Notes: generated by a model from the sequence alone, not told the origin. 64,000 nucleotides of DNA from Bursaphelenchus xylophilus (GCA_904066235.2 CAJFCV020000006.1:806001-870000), one strand, 5' to 3'; numbered from the stretch's first letter, positions 10,899-22,900 are shown. Numbers and translations are program-made.

Positions 10899-13800
10899 TC
10901 AAAATTTCACATTGATTCGATCCTTTTCGCTGTCCTTTTTCACCTCCTCCAAGCGCATTTTCTCCATTTTTTCTTCGATCGGTACCAAATTCGGATAATT
11001 CCAAATCCACAACCCCACAAAGATCACACAAATCGCGGCCTCCGTCGCCCAAGCGTACCGAATCCCCAAATAGCTGTACAAATTGCTGATCAACAACGGC
11101 CCGCTGAGTCGCCCGACCGAGCCCATCATCTGCAGAATGCCTTGTTGCGTTCCCTGCCGACGAGGGCCAATCACGGACGAGAAGATCGTATTCATCGTGA
11201 TGTTGATCAGACAGAAACAGGAGGTCATCAGAAGCGCGAACATGATGTAGTAGAGGTAGATGTTGACTTGCGGAGTGTATTCGCACCACGGAAGATGGTC
11301 CACGTTGCAGCCTAATGGCTCGATTTCAAGGGATTCCATCTCCTTTGCCACTGAAAAAAGAGGAAATTGGGAAAAGTTCTTTGTAAAAAAAATTTCTATT
11401 TTTAGAAAAAAATATTTTCAAATTTTTAAAAAAATTGTAAAAAATAAAATTTTTTTTGTGGAAAAAATAAAATTTTTTTTTGCACAAAAGTGTCGAAAAT
11501 AAAAAAAAATAATAAAAAAAATCGAAAAATTTTGAAAAATAAAAGTTTTTTTGAGATGAAAAATAAAATAAAAATCAAAAAAAAATTATTTTTTTAATTA
11601 TTTTTTTTGTAAAATACGGAAGAAATCTTATATTCAATTTTTAAAAATTACAAAAAAATATGACAAAAAACTTTAGAAATAAAAAAAATCATAAAAAAAC
11701 TAGTTTTTTAATTATTTTTTTTTGTAAAATGCGGAAAAAATCTTATTTTCAATTTTCAAAAAAAAAAAAAATTAAAATAATAAAAAAATTCAAAAATTAA
11801 AAAAAAATATATAAAAAAAAATCCACTTACTAGTCTCATTGTACATCACCAATTTGTTCGGCAAGAAGGGCCACGGGAAACTGATGACATAAAAAAGTCC
11901 GATCCCAACGAATGCCAGCAAACAGACCAGCCGATTGTTGATAAACCGATCCAATTTGCACCCAACAAAACTGATGTACATGGACAGCTCGAGGACCGAC
12001 ATTGCCCCGTGAACAAGAGCTATCAATGTTACGGCGTCGCTTCGCGACAACGCGAACATTGTCATTGCAATGGGCGCCGAAAGGGTTTCCACCGAACTAA
12101 AGGCGAACATTTGAGCGAATCGCGTGAAATAACACATCCAAACACCGCGAGTGTCGGCTGGGATGAGTTTCAGGTTCTGGCTGGACTTCTGGAATTTTAT
12201 AAAAATGATTTTTTTGAGTTTGGGAAATTGCACGGTGCATACAAATTTTTTTGCACAGTGCAAAATTAAAAAAATTTTTTTTTGCCTTATCCGGAAACAA
12301 CATTGAATTTGCATAATGAAAAAAATGCACAGGGGAAAAATAAACTTTTTTCTCAAATTTATAAAAAATTTTTTGAATTAGAAAAATTGCACCGTGCAAA
12401 AAATAACAATTTTTTTTGCACAAAATATTCCGCACAGTGCCAAAAATTGCACAGTGGGAAAAAATAATACTTTTTGAAATTGAAAAAAAAATTTTTTGCA
12501 TTAAAAAATTTCCGCACGGTGCAAAAAATAAAAAAAATCCGTTTTTGTTTTTTGTGTCCAAAAACTCAATAAAACTTGGACGCTGAAAAAAAAATAAAAA
12601 AAATCGTTTCGCACAACGCAAGAAGTAAAAAATTTCGCACTGAACAATCGCCTCCAAAAAATTAAATACAGCCTAAAAATTTCTAGCCTTTCTTCGGATG
12701 ACTTACGCTATCCAACAATCCCGCGTAGACCTCTTTGAATACGAAGCCCATCAAACACATTGCAGTGATGTTGACCAAGCACACAGCTAATGGAGGAGTA
12801 GTGTACATATTCAGAGCAAACCAAGAGGTAATTCTCCATCCTTTTTCACCAATTGGCGTGAAAATGAGCTGAATGGCTGAAAACAGTCAAATAAATTTTT
12901 TTCGAGCTTGTTTAAGCAACCAAATTTTTAAGTCTTTGTGGGTCAAAAAAGATTAAAAAAACGTATAGCTCTGCATTTTGTGGCAAATTTTTTTCCTAGA
13001 CTGCACAATGGGAAGTAATTTACTCTTTTTCGATTATAAAAATTGTAAATTTCTGTCAAAAATCTGAAATTTTACCCAAAAAAGAGGTAAAACTTGCTCA
13101 GCTAAGTGCTCCCAGTCCAACTTTTTGATCTTTTTTAGATTTTGTACACACGTCGGACATAGGGCCTATATCAATTCTTGAAAATTTTAGCTCGCGCTTT
13201 GCAGGGAGGGCCGAGATATTCAACCATCCTTGCGGCCGAGAGAGTATGCGAAGTTCGGAGAGCGCTCAGAGAGAAAGCATTTTTGGCGACATCGTTGCCA
13301 ATTTCGTTCGGTAAAAACAGATTTTTTGTGGAAAAATTGCTCTCTACAATTAAAATAAGCGTAAAACTTTCCATTTTTCCTCTCAAAATTCGCAAAAAAA
13401 TCATAAAATTTCCCGACCTTCCATCTAAAAATAAGAAATTTTTGGCCAAATAAGCATCTTGTGGCCAAAGACAGCATAAAAAACCCTAAAAAATCAAAAA
13501 AATCTCACCTGGGCCAACAATTAGTCCCAATGCCAGTCCTCCAGTAACCGTCGCGATCGACCGCGACCGGTCTTCTTTTCTGCTAGCCGTCGCTGCATAC
13601 GTCTTGAGCAGCCCAATGTTGCCTAAACAATCAAATAATTTTGGGTTTTACAACGCCAACTCACTAGCTCCAAGCCCGCACAAAAATCGACTGAATGCCA
13701 CGGCGTATTTGCCATGCGGCGCTGGGAAGGCTTGAGCGAAAAGATAGATAAAGTTTCCGGCCATTTGCAATGAGATTGCAACCACAACCGGATGCCGGAT

Positions 13801-14752
13801 ACTTTTGATTTTGTTGCTCCACCAGCCAAGAGGTGGAGCGAAAACGATCTGGCCGAAGGAGTAGATGGCCACGGAGAAGCCGAAGAATGGCTCCGTGATG
13901 TCGGGGTCTAGCTGAAAATAAGTCATTGAAGGTAAGTTTTATAAGTCAAATTGAGGAATCTGACCGGTCAAAAAGCCCAATCTGACCGGTCAAGTGGGCC
14001 ATATATGACCGGAAAAACTAAGCTATATGACCGTCAAATACCCGGTCTGCCCAGAAAAATTCATCATGTTTGACCTTCTGGCCCATATGGGAAGTGCTCA
14101 AGGTGCGACGCTCGGATTTTTATGAAACTTGGCACAAATTTAGAAAAGTTGTTTCTATAGCAAGTGAGGTATTTATTTATAGGTCGTGCATTGCAGAAAC
14201 GACCAAGATTTTTAGGCCGAAAGTTGGCAAAGATTTGGCGATTTTTTCTCAAAAGTTTAATGCTTTTTTCAACTCGAGAGGGTGATGTTTCCACAAAAAA
14301 TAAATTTTTTTTCCATGCGAAGCAGACAAAGATACGGCCAAAAGGTGTTTTTCTCTGACCGCTTTCGGCATTTTGTGCACTCTCTCAGCCGCAAAGATCG
14401 TTGAATATCTCGGCTCCCTATGCAAAGCGCCAGCTGAGATTCTCAAGAATTAATATGTGGTCCATACCCGAGATGTGTGCAAAGTCTAAAAAAAATCTAA
14501 GCGCCGCCCTTTGAACACCTCCCTTGTCAAAAACCAAGAACACTTGCAACATACCCTCTGCAGATACGGCCACATCGAGCTGAAATATACGCTGAATTGG
14601 GCTGCCGTGCACATTGTTAGCGCCGCAACAAGTCCTATGGATAACCATGGGGTCTTGTCGGTGAATTGGGACGTAGACTGTTTACTGCAAATTGAGTCCC
14701 GGAAGGATCTGATGCTCTGATGGTCAACATCCGGATCATGCGAAATTGCCAT
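10899..14752 (-). CDS. MFSD8/CLN7-like major facilitator superfamily transporter
   Basis: Predicted multi-pass membrane protein. The vertebrate MFSD8 relative is a lysosomal membrane protein (family knowledge), and the substrate here is not shown. Six exons: 14752-14555, 13911-13665, 13622-13509, 12876-12707, 12188-11831, 11350-10899. They total 1539 bp (512 residues plus stop), close to the 518 residues of human MFSD8, with all phases consistent. Recognisable stretches are TPWLSIGLVAALTM, MWPYLQR followed by LDPDITEPFFGFSVAIYSFG, PPLGWWSNK (an MFS loop 2-3 motif variant), FTPIGEKGW...NMYTTPPLA and GPRRQGTQQGILQMMGSVGR. The C-terminal tail is short and charged. Introns 13912-14554, 12877-13508 and 12189-12706 carry transposon or repeat insertions. 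Nematodes have several MFSD8 relatives, so no specific symbol is assigned. Confidence 0.93.
12225..12650. repeat. GCACNGTGC palindrome array in MFSD8-like intron
   Basis: Within the 12189-12706 intron, GCACGGTGC, GCACAGTGC, GCACCGTGC and near variants recur about every 30-60 bp. They are separated by AT-rich filler such as AAAAATTTTTTT. The filler differs between copies, so only the 9-bp palindrome is shared. Confidence 0.8.
13100..13445. mobile_element. Truncated family B element in MFSD8-like intron
   Basis: Shares AGCTCGCGCTTTGCAGG, GCGGCCGAGAGAGTATGCG, GAGAGCGCTCAGAGAGAAAG and ATTTTTTGTGGAAA with the about 450-bp family B elements. It is truncated and diverged on its right side. It lies in intron 12877-13508. 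Confidence 0.65.
14088..14527. mobile_element. Family B element (diverged) in MFSD8-like intron
   Basis: The left end GGGAAGTGCTCAAGGTGCGA and the right end reading ...CTTTGAACACCTCCC are diverged versions of the CAGGGGAAGTACTCCAAGTG inverted ends. The interior has GGTCGTGCATTGCAGAAACG, CTCTGACCGCTTTCGG and CTCTCTCAGCCGCAAAGATC. It lies in intron 13912-14554. Confidence 0.75.
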
Positions 14753-15401
14753 TGTGGATCAAAAATTTCAAATCTAAATGGCTTAATTAGTGTTTACAGA
14801 TTTATCTAGAAATTATTTCGGTCGCGAAGTGTGGCTTGGGACTTACAAGTCTTTGTTTGTCCAGAAAATGTGTCACGATGACACTCATTAAAATGAGCCA
14901 GTGGTAAAAACAATGGCTGTACATGGCTAGGAGTACTCCTTAGAGCACACAAGAAAAAAATTAGGGGCGCTGTAAAGGTTCTCGCTATGGAAAAATTTTT
15001 AAAAAATCCAGAAAATCCGTCATCCAAATTTCGTATTGCAAAAGTTTTGAACCTAAATTCTTTTGTGGGTACTCTAGAAAGTACTCGAAGTCATAAACAG
15101 CGGTTGTTTATACCACTGAGACTTCTTAAAAGTGTGTCATCGTGATATATTTTCCGGAACCCAAAGATTTACAAGTCAGATGCTTATGTCATATCGCAAT
15201 ATAATAAAAAAAAATCCCAAATCTACCTTTAAAATTTCCGAACTTCCCGGATTCAACTCTTCGACTCCCGGGAACTAGTGCAGACGGGCCGCCACGCCGC
15301 TTTAAACCCGCATGCCTCGAGGGGTTTCCCGTATTTTGTGGGCCATTTACATAATCCGCGAAGGGTGATCGATGCTCGCTGTGATCGGTGCGTTATTCTG
15401 G

Positions 15402-15488
15402 TGATAAGTGTTCAACCCAACGCACACTAGTTTGTGCCCAGCGTTATCATCAACTTGGGTCGAACTTGGAAGTGTGATACACTGATAA
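15402..15488. promoter_or_regulatory. Cluster of three TGATAA (GATA-factor) sites
   Basis: TGATAA occurs at 15402-15407 and 15483-15488 on the plus strand, and as TTATCA at 15444-15449. That is three sites within 87 bp in the divergent intergenic region. TGATAA is the core site of nematode intestinal GATA factors (established). Function here is inferred. Confidence 0.4.
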
Positions 15489-15592
15489 CAACGACTTTAG
15501 CCGTTGTTTTGACAGTCGGGATGAAAAAATGTGACAAGAATACAAGATACAAAAAGAGGAGAAGGAGGAGGAAGCAAGAGGTTTCACTAGTT

Positions 15593-15745
15593 TCAGTCTG
15601 TCAGGAAAATAATGTGGATTCATCGCGCCTTAAGATCGCCCATCTTTGTTTGCGACGGTTCAGTCCGGCTGGGGCTTTGAAAAGTCATTGCAAAGACCCG
15701 GGGCATACTGACGTGAAATCCACATTATTTTCCCGACAGACCGAT
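15593..15745. mobile_element. Family A MITE (TCAGTCTG ends), copy 1
   Basis: The left end TCAGTCTGTCAGGAAAATAA, continuing TGTGGATTC, is matched by the inverted right end GAATCCACATT-like sequence then ATTTTCCCGACAG. The interior is about 95 bp with no coding capacity. Confidence 0.8.
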
Positions 15746-16058
15746 CATTCGCTTTTTTACGTGATCAAGTTTCTTTTTGAAATCAAATATCCGTTGACTC
15801 GAGTCATTCCGTACTTTTATCAATAAAGACGTCAGAACTGTTCATCTAGAGATTCCTAATGTATGGTCGTTAGTATAGAGACATTGTGACCATAATCAAC
15901 GCTAATCTTAAAAAAAGTTTCGACATAAAAGTCGGTTTCGAAAAAAGGTTTGTGAAAACATCAAGAAGCACTCAAACTCGACAGGTTTCCCGCTAAAAGT
16001 GTCAATGTCAGCCGCTGGTGAAACTTCCTTTTTCCGGCCCCAGAAAAAATAAGTTTTT

Positions 16059-16181
16059 GCAGCTTGCGCCCGAACAATACCGGTTGCAAGGAATGTCAGG
16101 CTTAAGCAGGTTAGGCTAAGCCTTAGGCTTAGGTTGTTTCCCATTTTTATTCGTGGGCAGGGAAACCAGGGCGCAAGCTGC
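16059..16181. repeat. Inverted repeat enclosing telomere-repeat-like words
   Basis: GCAGCTTGCGCCC at 16059-16071 is perfectly complementary to GGGCGCAAGCTGC at 16169-16181. Inside, 16097-16135 contains TTAGGC twice (16111-16116 and 16123-16128), GCTTAAGC, and TAAGCC-TTA-GGCTTA. TTAGGC is the common nematode telomere repeat (established). Confidence 0.75.
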
Positions 16182-16307
16182 GAAGCGCTGGCCAGGAAAA
16201 GGAATTCTTTACCAACCACTCTGTTGTATCGGATTCGTAAAAGTTTTTTTATTTTCATTCACAAAAATTTTTTTGACCAGCCGTTTGGTTATTTTGTTAG
16301 TGCTATA

Positions 16308-16465
16308 TCAGTCTGTATGGAAAGTAATGAGCACCATGTCACATCAAAAATCTCATCGCCGCCGAAAAAATGAATTGTGCCTCGGCAAAATCAAATTGCT
16401 TATTATGCTTCAGCGGAGTGATTGGCGGAGCGACATTGCGAGCAGTATTTCCCCGACAGACTGAT
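16308..16465. mobile_element. Family A MITE, copy 2, with TA flanks
   Basis: The element runs from TCAGTCTGTATGGAAAGTAA to CCCCGACAGACTGA and is flanked on both sides by TA. This suggests a TA target duplication as in Tc1/mariner-type elements. The interior contains TCGGCAAAATCAAATTGCTT, shared with other copies. Confidence 0.85.
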
Positions 16466-16825
16466 ATTAGAATACACCAGCCGATCTTACCGGGCCTGCT
16501 CAGGTCTGTCTTCGACTGGGCAGTTCCGAAAGCAATTTAAACCGGGCAAAGCTGCAATTTCTTGCCTGGCATCCATGCTCCTCTTCAAGTCATCATTTCT
16601 TTCTTTCTACTTATCTTGTACCACTTCTTCGCTTTGATTATTGTATACGTTTTTTAATAAAGCCTCAAGGAAAAACTCGACAGTGACTGTTTGCCTTTTT
16701 TCCCTCTCCGATATGACTAATCCAACCAGCCCAGGAATTTGAGTTTTTTTTTGCTAAAACAAGAAAAGAGAACGGAATTCCCTCCACCTTTCTTATGGCG
16801 TAAATTTTGCGTTTATGTTTGTGAA

Positions 16826-18128
16826 ATGCGAAAACCTTGTGTTTTATTGATTATTGCGATTTTTACGGACCTTATTTATTCACAAGGTGAGTTTTGAATT
16901 TTTTTTGAGTTGAAATAGGTTTAAAAATCGGCTTAGACATTCAAAATCTTGGTTAAAATACGTTAAGATCAAAATATCCGATTTTTTTCAATTTCCCGGC
17001 TTCTTTGGCATTCTGTTTTTCTGCAACTACGATTTCTGGATTGGCCAAAAATTATACACACATGCTGCGAAACGACTACGTATTAATCTCTGAAAAATTC
17101 AGCGTTAACTTTGCAGTCGTTGCCGAGAAATTCAGCAGCTGTTTTGGCGAGAGAGCAAGGGAAATGAGGAGGCCGGCGGTGGGAAAATGTTCCACAGCAC
17201 TTGCGCAACTCGTGGCAAAAATGTCTTGAGAATTTACCGCGGCCCCGAATCTGGCAGAAAAATGATTTGTCGCTGTAAAAAATTGGGAATCCGCGGCGTA
17301 AGGCGAAAAATTCAAAAAGCATTGATTTTTCGCGATTTTTGCTTTTTGCTTCAAGTTTCAGTTTGTCGGAAAAATAACGGTGGGTCATCGCGGCAAAATG
17401 CTTAAGACTTGTCGAAAAAGTGGTGAAGTCGCGCATCAAATTTCCAGCTACTAGCAGTTGAAAAGCGATGTTAGGCGATACCATGGCGCAAGGACTGCTT
17501 TTCCGACAAGCTGAGAGTTAAAAAAGAGTAAAATTTTCAAGCCAAAAATCGCAAAAAATCAAATTCTTCACAAATTTTTAACTTATTTCCCCATATTTTA
17601 GACCTTGAAGCCTCTCCGAAATGTTTTGTCTGCTCCAAAGGCAAAGACGAAGATCTGAACGAGCTCATGGACAATTTTAACGTCCATTTGGGATCAAATA
17701 TTCGAAATGTAGCCTTCAAGCAGCGCTCCGAAAATTGTGGAGGAGGCAAAGAAGCTCCACAAGAATTGCTGGTTAGTTGCTCAACTTCCTGTGCAATTGC
17801 CACTATTCACAATATTACCGAGGAAACAGTGATTGCTGGATGCGCGGCGAAGAAAATTACTCGAGAAGTGAGTGAAAAAAAAACCAAAAGATTAAAATTA
17901 AAAAAAATATTATTTTTTTTTTGATTAAAAATTTTTTAGGAATCAATAGTTGACACTTATGTCAGCCGAATTTACATCCTTGAAATGTGCACCACCGACG
18001 GTTGCAATGACTTAGTCCGTAAGCCCGATTATTTTTATTACTTTATGAATTTAGGCGGCCTGGCTAACCTTTTTCGACCCGCTAACTTGGTGATATTAAC
18101 AGGGATTTTTATATTAACAGGTTTCTAA
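16826..18128 (+). CDS. Small secreted, probably GPI-anchored Ly6/uPAR-like protein
   Basis: Exons 16826-16886, 17602-17867 and 17940-18128 join in phase. The first encodes a signal peptide (MRKPCVLLIIAIFTDLIYSQ). The mature region has the Cys spacing of a three-finger Ly6 fold: CFVCSK near its start, then ENCGGG, SCSTSCAIA and GCAAKK, ending in MCTTDGCND, the family's C-terminal CN motif. A hydrophobic tail (LVILTGIFILTGF) ends the protein, as expected for a GPI-attachment signal. The length is 171 residues. A 36-nt stretch at 18019-18054 starts GTAAGC, ends TTTAG and is in frame, so it may be a tiny intron (159 residues if removed). The first intron holds a family A element. The ligand is unknown. 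Confidence 0.82.
17358..17515. mobile_element. Family A MITE, diverged copy in Ly6-like intron 1
   Basis: The left end TCAGTTTGTCGGAAAAATAA and the right end TTTTCCGACAAGCTGA are inverted. The interior has TCATCGCGGCAAAATGC, shared with the other copies. Confidence 0.75.
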
Positions 18129-18173
18129 ATGCATTCCCACAAATCCCTGGCCGAATCTTACCTTTTTATTATT

Positions 18174-18478
18174 GTGAAGTGCTCCATGTGCGACGCTCAG
18201 ATTTTGATAAAACAGCACAAATCCAGAATAAATTTTTTTCTCAATAAGAAATGCGAGATTCCTAGTTTGCGCTTTGCAGAAACGACGGAGGTTTTCTACA
18301 GAGAAAATTGGCAAAAATGTGAGAAATTTTTGAAAATTTTTGCATGAGAAGTCTTGTACCGACTTGCAGTAGCTTATAAATTTCCCACAAAAAATAAACA
18401 TTTTTCACACGAACCTGGCGGATTATGGACTCTCTGCGTTTTGCGTGCTCTCAAAGATGGCGCGAGCTAAAAACTTAC
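18174..18478. mobile_element. Family B element, right-truncated
   Basis: Begins GAAGTGCTCCATGTGCGACG and shows TTTGCGCTTTGCAGAAACGA and TTTTGCGTGCTCTC. The right end is missing where the next family B copy begins. Confidence 0.7.
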
Positions 18479-18962
18479 AGGAGAAGTACTCCAAGTGCGA
18501 CGCTCAGATTTTGATGAAACTTGGGACAAATTTATAATAATTTTTTCTAAGATATATGCGAGAATCCTAGCTCGCGCTTTGCAGAAACAACCGAAATTTT
18601 TAGATCGAAAGTCGGCCAAAATTTAGGACTTTTTGCCGATTATCGGCACGAAAATATTCATGCCTATGTCTACTGTAAAGGGAAATGTTTCTACAAAAAA
18701 TCAAATTTTTCCGCACGAAACTGAAAAAGTTATGGCCAAAAAGCGCTTTTCCCTCTGACCGCTCTCCACGTTTAGCGTGCTCTCTCGGCGGCAAAAATCG
18801 CTCGATATCTCGGCGGCGCCCGCAAAGGGCGAGCTAAAACTTTCAGGAATTGATATTTTGTCCATACCCGACGTGTGTGAAAAATTTAAAGAAAATCTGA
18901 GCGTCGCACTCTTGGAACCTTGTCGATAAACTTGCGTCGCACTTGGAGTACTTCCCCTGTTA
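18478..18962. mobile_element. Family B element, full-length with TTA flanks
   Basis: TTA, then CAGGAGAAGTACTCCAAGTG at the left. At the right is CGCACTTGGAGTACTTCCCC, then TG and TTA. The 3-bp TTA on both sides fits a PIF/Harbinger (Tourist-like) target duplication (inference). A segment CTTGGAACCTTGTCGATAAA near the right end is repeated at about 19027-19046 just outside. Confidence 0.85.
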
Positions 18963-19953
18963 GTAAATGATATGGGGCCTTGGCCTGACGTGTGTGCAAA
19001 GTTCAAAAAAGATCTGAGCGTCGCGCTCTTGGAACCTTGTCGATAAACTTTTTGTCTTGTTTTATGTTTATAATAAAGTTTAAACAAATAAATTGTACAT
19101 ATAATTCCGACCCAGGTCGTGAGCTTGGTCATGATCTTGACGTTTTTTTTGCGAATTTGTCACCAATTTTTCCTACAAAAAAAACTATTTTTTCACTTTT
19201 TCATCATCAATTTTTACATTTGAAAACAGTTTATCATTGAACAATAAAATCTTTAGCACAACTGAAAAACAAAGAAAAAATATTTAAAACTTTACAAGAT
19301 ATAAATGTTTGGACGTTATATCGGAAGGAATTTGTTAGAATCGGACGAAGCGAAGGTAGTAAAATGAGTATGGGGGGAGAGTACGGTAACAAAACAAAAA
19401 GTGAAAACCGAATGCACCGGATTCGAGAAAACACGTAGACACGGAAGACGGAGTGATTTTGGATGGAAAAACAAAAAAAAAACAATCGAAAAAAGATCGA
19501 TTTGTTTTTGGAAACTCGCTATGAAAATATCTGTTTACAACTTTCGGAGTGATTAAGGTAGTTGAGATGTTTCGTTAATGGGATCATCGAGGAGAAAAAC
19601 AAGAGCAGAAAAATGGTTTACAATGTGTAAAGAGTTGGACTACATGATTTCCTAGTCAAAAATTTGGAGAGAAATCTATTGAAATTTTTTGGGGAGAAAT
19701 CGGTTTTAAAGGCTTTTAAATTAATTTTAATCGATTTAAAATGATATAAAACCGATAAATTCCCTAGTAAATCGACCTAAAATTGGCTTAAATAGACGAA
19801 AAACGGTCGAAATCGACCCAAAATCATGTGAAATTGGCGTAAATGGGCGAAAAATCGCGAATTTGATTAACATTTGTATTTGGCAGACCATGGACGGATG
19901 GCTGAGAAGTTTTGCGGAGGTCGTCGGACATGGAATCGACCGCTCGAACGCGC

Positions 19954-22900
19954 CTAATAGACCGGCTTCACCTCGTTGAAGATGTCGCTGCTGATGTCCA
20001 TGCGGCTTTCGGACTTGGGGTCACTGCCGGCGGTCAACAGCCGCTTGCATTTGGCGCGTCGGTTCTTGAACCAGATCTTGACGTTGTGCGTCGAGATGGG
20101 TGGGTAGTTCTGGCGGTAGGGGAGGCCGTTCAGGCTCTCCGTGTACTGCTCGATCTGCAGCCAGCCCGGATGCGGGTTCTCTTCGAACCAGCGCTCCAGA
20201 ATGGGCAGCTCGCTTAGCGGGTCGAACATGAGCCGCGAGCGGGCCTGCGTCTGACCCGAGGCGTTGTTGGAGCCAGCCGGCGTCGATTGGCGAGGCGCAC
20301 TCGACGACGTACTCGTCGAATTCGCCGTCGACGTGTAGATTAGACTGTTCAGCGCCGAAGAGGGCGAGACTTGGCTCTGCGCGGCGGCGGCGGCCAACTG
20401 TTGCGCGAGTTGGTTAGAGTCGGGCATGGTGAAGTTGTTCATGCCCATCGGCATCAGGGATTGGAGAGCGGCGACGGCGGCGGCGGCGGCTTGGGAGTTG
20501 AGGGATGAGGTAGAAGTGGCGAGGGCTTGGGAACCATGCTGAGGCGAGCAGTCGTTCATGTCGATGGAGGGGTCGGGCGAGGAGACGAGGGAGTCCTGGA
20601 ACAAGTTGCGAGGTTATTGAGGCCAAATCAATAGTAATAGAGCTTGTTTTTAATTCAACTTTTTCGATCAAAAATGGGCATTAAAAGTAATCATGAATAA
20701 GTCATCTAAAACAATATTTTAGAAAAGCTTGAGATGAAATGAACATCCTCATTCTCTCTGTGATATTCTACAGTCTTTGAAAGTAAGTTTGAACCAAAAA
20801 TACTTCATCAGTTCCAACTTTTAGATATGACTTTATATTACTTTAGACACCTACCTTAATATCCCCATCAAATCCGCAATTCTCGCTTGCACTGTGTTCG
20901 CTGACATCATCATTGGCTGTGGGCGACTCTGAGCCTCCATCGATTCTTTGGAACTCGTCGTTGAGTGGGTTGTATCCGTTTGATCCGTTGAATTTCGATC
21001 TGATGTCAACTGGCTGACTTGACATTGGGATCGCGGTTGCTGAGGCCGAGGTGGTGGGTGGGGTTGGCGTAGAGCTTCCAGCCAAGTTAATAGGGCTTGT
21101 AGCTCCATTCAGCGAGGTTCCGAAGAGTTGGGCGATCTGATTCGACCAATTGCCGGAGGGGTTTGTAAGCTGTTGGACGGCGGCGGCCAGAATCGAAGCC
21201 GTGTTCGAACTGGTGTCCTTCTGTTGCCGCTCCTCTCGCTCCTTGGCGCGCTGGTTCGTGAACCAATTGCAGATCTGCTGATACGTAACTTTCGGGTTGT
21301 TCTTGCGGTACACGGCGGAATTCAGCATATTCACGTAGTTCATCAGCTTCTGGCGAGGTGGGTTGGGGTCGGCGCGGAACCAGCGCTCAAGGCGGGGGAT
21401 CTCCGACACTGGCGAGAAACGACATTGCTCGGCGAGAGGGCTGAAAATTTGGAGGGTTTAGAGTTGATTTTTTTATGTAAAATCATTTTCGATATTACAC
21501 TAGGCAAAAATGAATTTTCTTCTCAAAAACCCTAATTTTTTCTCAAAACCCCCGATTTTTTTGGCAAAATCAAGCCAAATCTAATCTTAAACTACTGTAG
21601 CTTTCACTTTCTTTGTCCAAGGCCACCTAACGGCGCGCAAAAAAGCCGGCTTCAAGGGCATTTGCGGCTAAAAAAGAAGAGATGGATGTGCCAAAACTTT
21701 CGCATATAACTTTAATGTCTTTATGGAACGCCACTTTCGCGGACTGCTAATGGGATTTTGGAGGGGCTTACAATGGTCTGCAAGTATATTCTGTGTTTAT
21801 AAAGGTCAAACTGGGTGCTAGAATCGAAAATGAAAAAATAGGGATTTTGATGATGGATAATATAAAAAATTGGAAAAACTGGTGGAAAATGTGTGGGTAG
21901 TGAGCAAAGTTGAGCGTTATAGACCTTCAACGGGACATATTCAACAATATTGTATAAGAGAAATTCCAGAAATCATCAGTTTTTGAAGTGTAATATCAAA
22001 ATTTCGACAAGTCATCAAGTGTAATATAAGAAAAATTGAAATTTCTCAAAAACGAGTGCTTCTAATAAAAATATTCTTCTAGCATATAATTTTAGAGGCA
22101 CTGCGGAATTTTTAAAGGCATCGGTAACTTTGTTCTAACATTTTTCTAAAAAATTTTTGAAAAATTTCGAAAATTTCACAATTTTTTGTATAAAATGTCA
22201 TGCCAAAACTCCCTCTAGCTGTCCCAAAATTAAATTTTGAACCTCATTTTCCCAAATTCTCACCTCTTTCTGGCCTCCTTCTCGTTCAAATTGTCCATCC
22301 AATCATTGATGGCGCTGATTTGGCTCTCGGTCAAAGTGACGTCATGCCCTTGAATCACCGACTGCACGATCCCTTTGATTTCTTGGTTGTAGATTTTGTT
22401 CAGGAATTGCGGCTGCTTTTCCACCGCCATTTTTAGGATCCGGTCTTTCAGCTGGGTTATACATTGGGAGCTGTGGGCTTCGACCGAACCACTAAAACAA
22501 GACCAAAAATTAGGATTTTTTGTAAATTTTTTTTAGGATGAAGTTATAGGGGCCAATGGAAGAAGAGTCGTATTTTAAAAACATTTAAAAGCAATTTAAG
22601 AGCGATTTTCATCAAATCTTTCGGGATTTTTTGAAATTTTAACTCATTTTTGGCCAAATAAGTGAGAAAAAGGATATTCCAAAGGCATAAAAAATGTGTA
22701 AGATAACCCTCAGTCCTTCTAGCATACATTTCGTTTATTTCCCACAATATCCCTCTAAAATACGACGGTTATTTTCAAATTTTTCACCAAAAACCGGCGA
22801 AAACCACAAAAAATCTTTAAAAATCCCAAAAATTCCACTAAAAAATTGCTAAATACAGTCTTCCATTAAAATCCAGACCTCTTCATTTCATTTCGAATAA

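Larger units (their letters stand above)
14753..16825. other. Divergent intergenic region (MFSD8-like / Ly6-like)
   Basis: About 2.1 kb between the start codons of two divergent genes. The left third has no recognised feature. 15402-15488 holds three TGATAA sites, 15593-15745 and 16308-16465 are family A elements, and 16059-16181 is an inverted repeat enclosing telomere-like words. Promoters of both genes must lie here. Confidence 0.6.
18129..19953. other. Intergenic region between Ly6-like and dve-1 stop codons
   Basis: 3'-to-3' intergenic region. 18174-18478 and 18478-18962 are family B copies, followed by a short repeated tail. 19100-19953 is AT-rich with no recognised gene and should include the 3' UTR of dve-1. 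No clear dve-1 polyadenylation signal was found. Confidence 0.5.

Noticed and set aside
21898..21912. GTGAGCAAAGTT match to the start of the mir-87 family
   Set aside because: Only 12 bases match, the remainder diverges and no hairpin precursor is visible.
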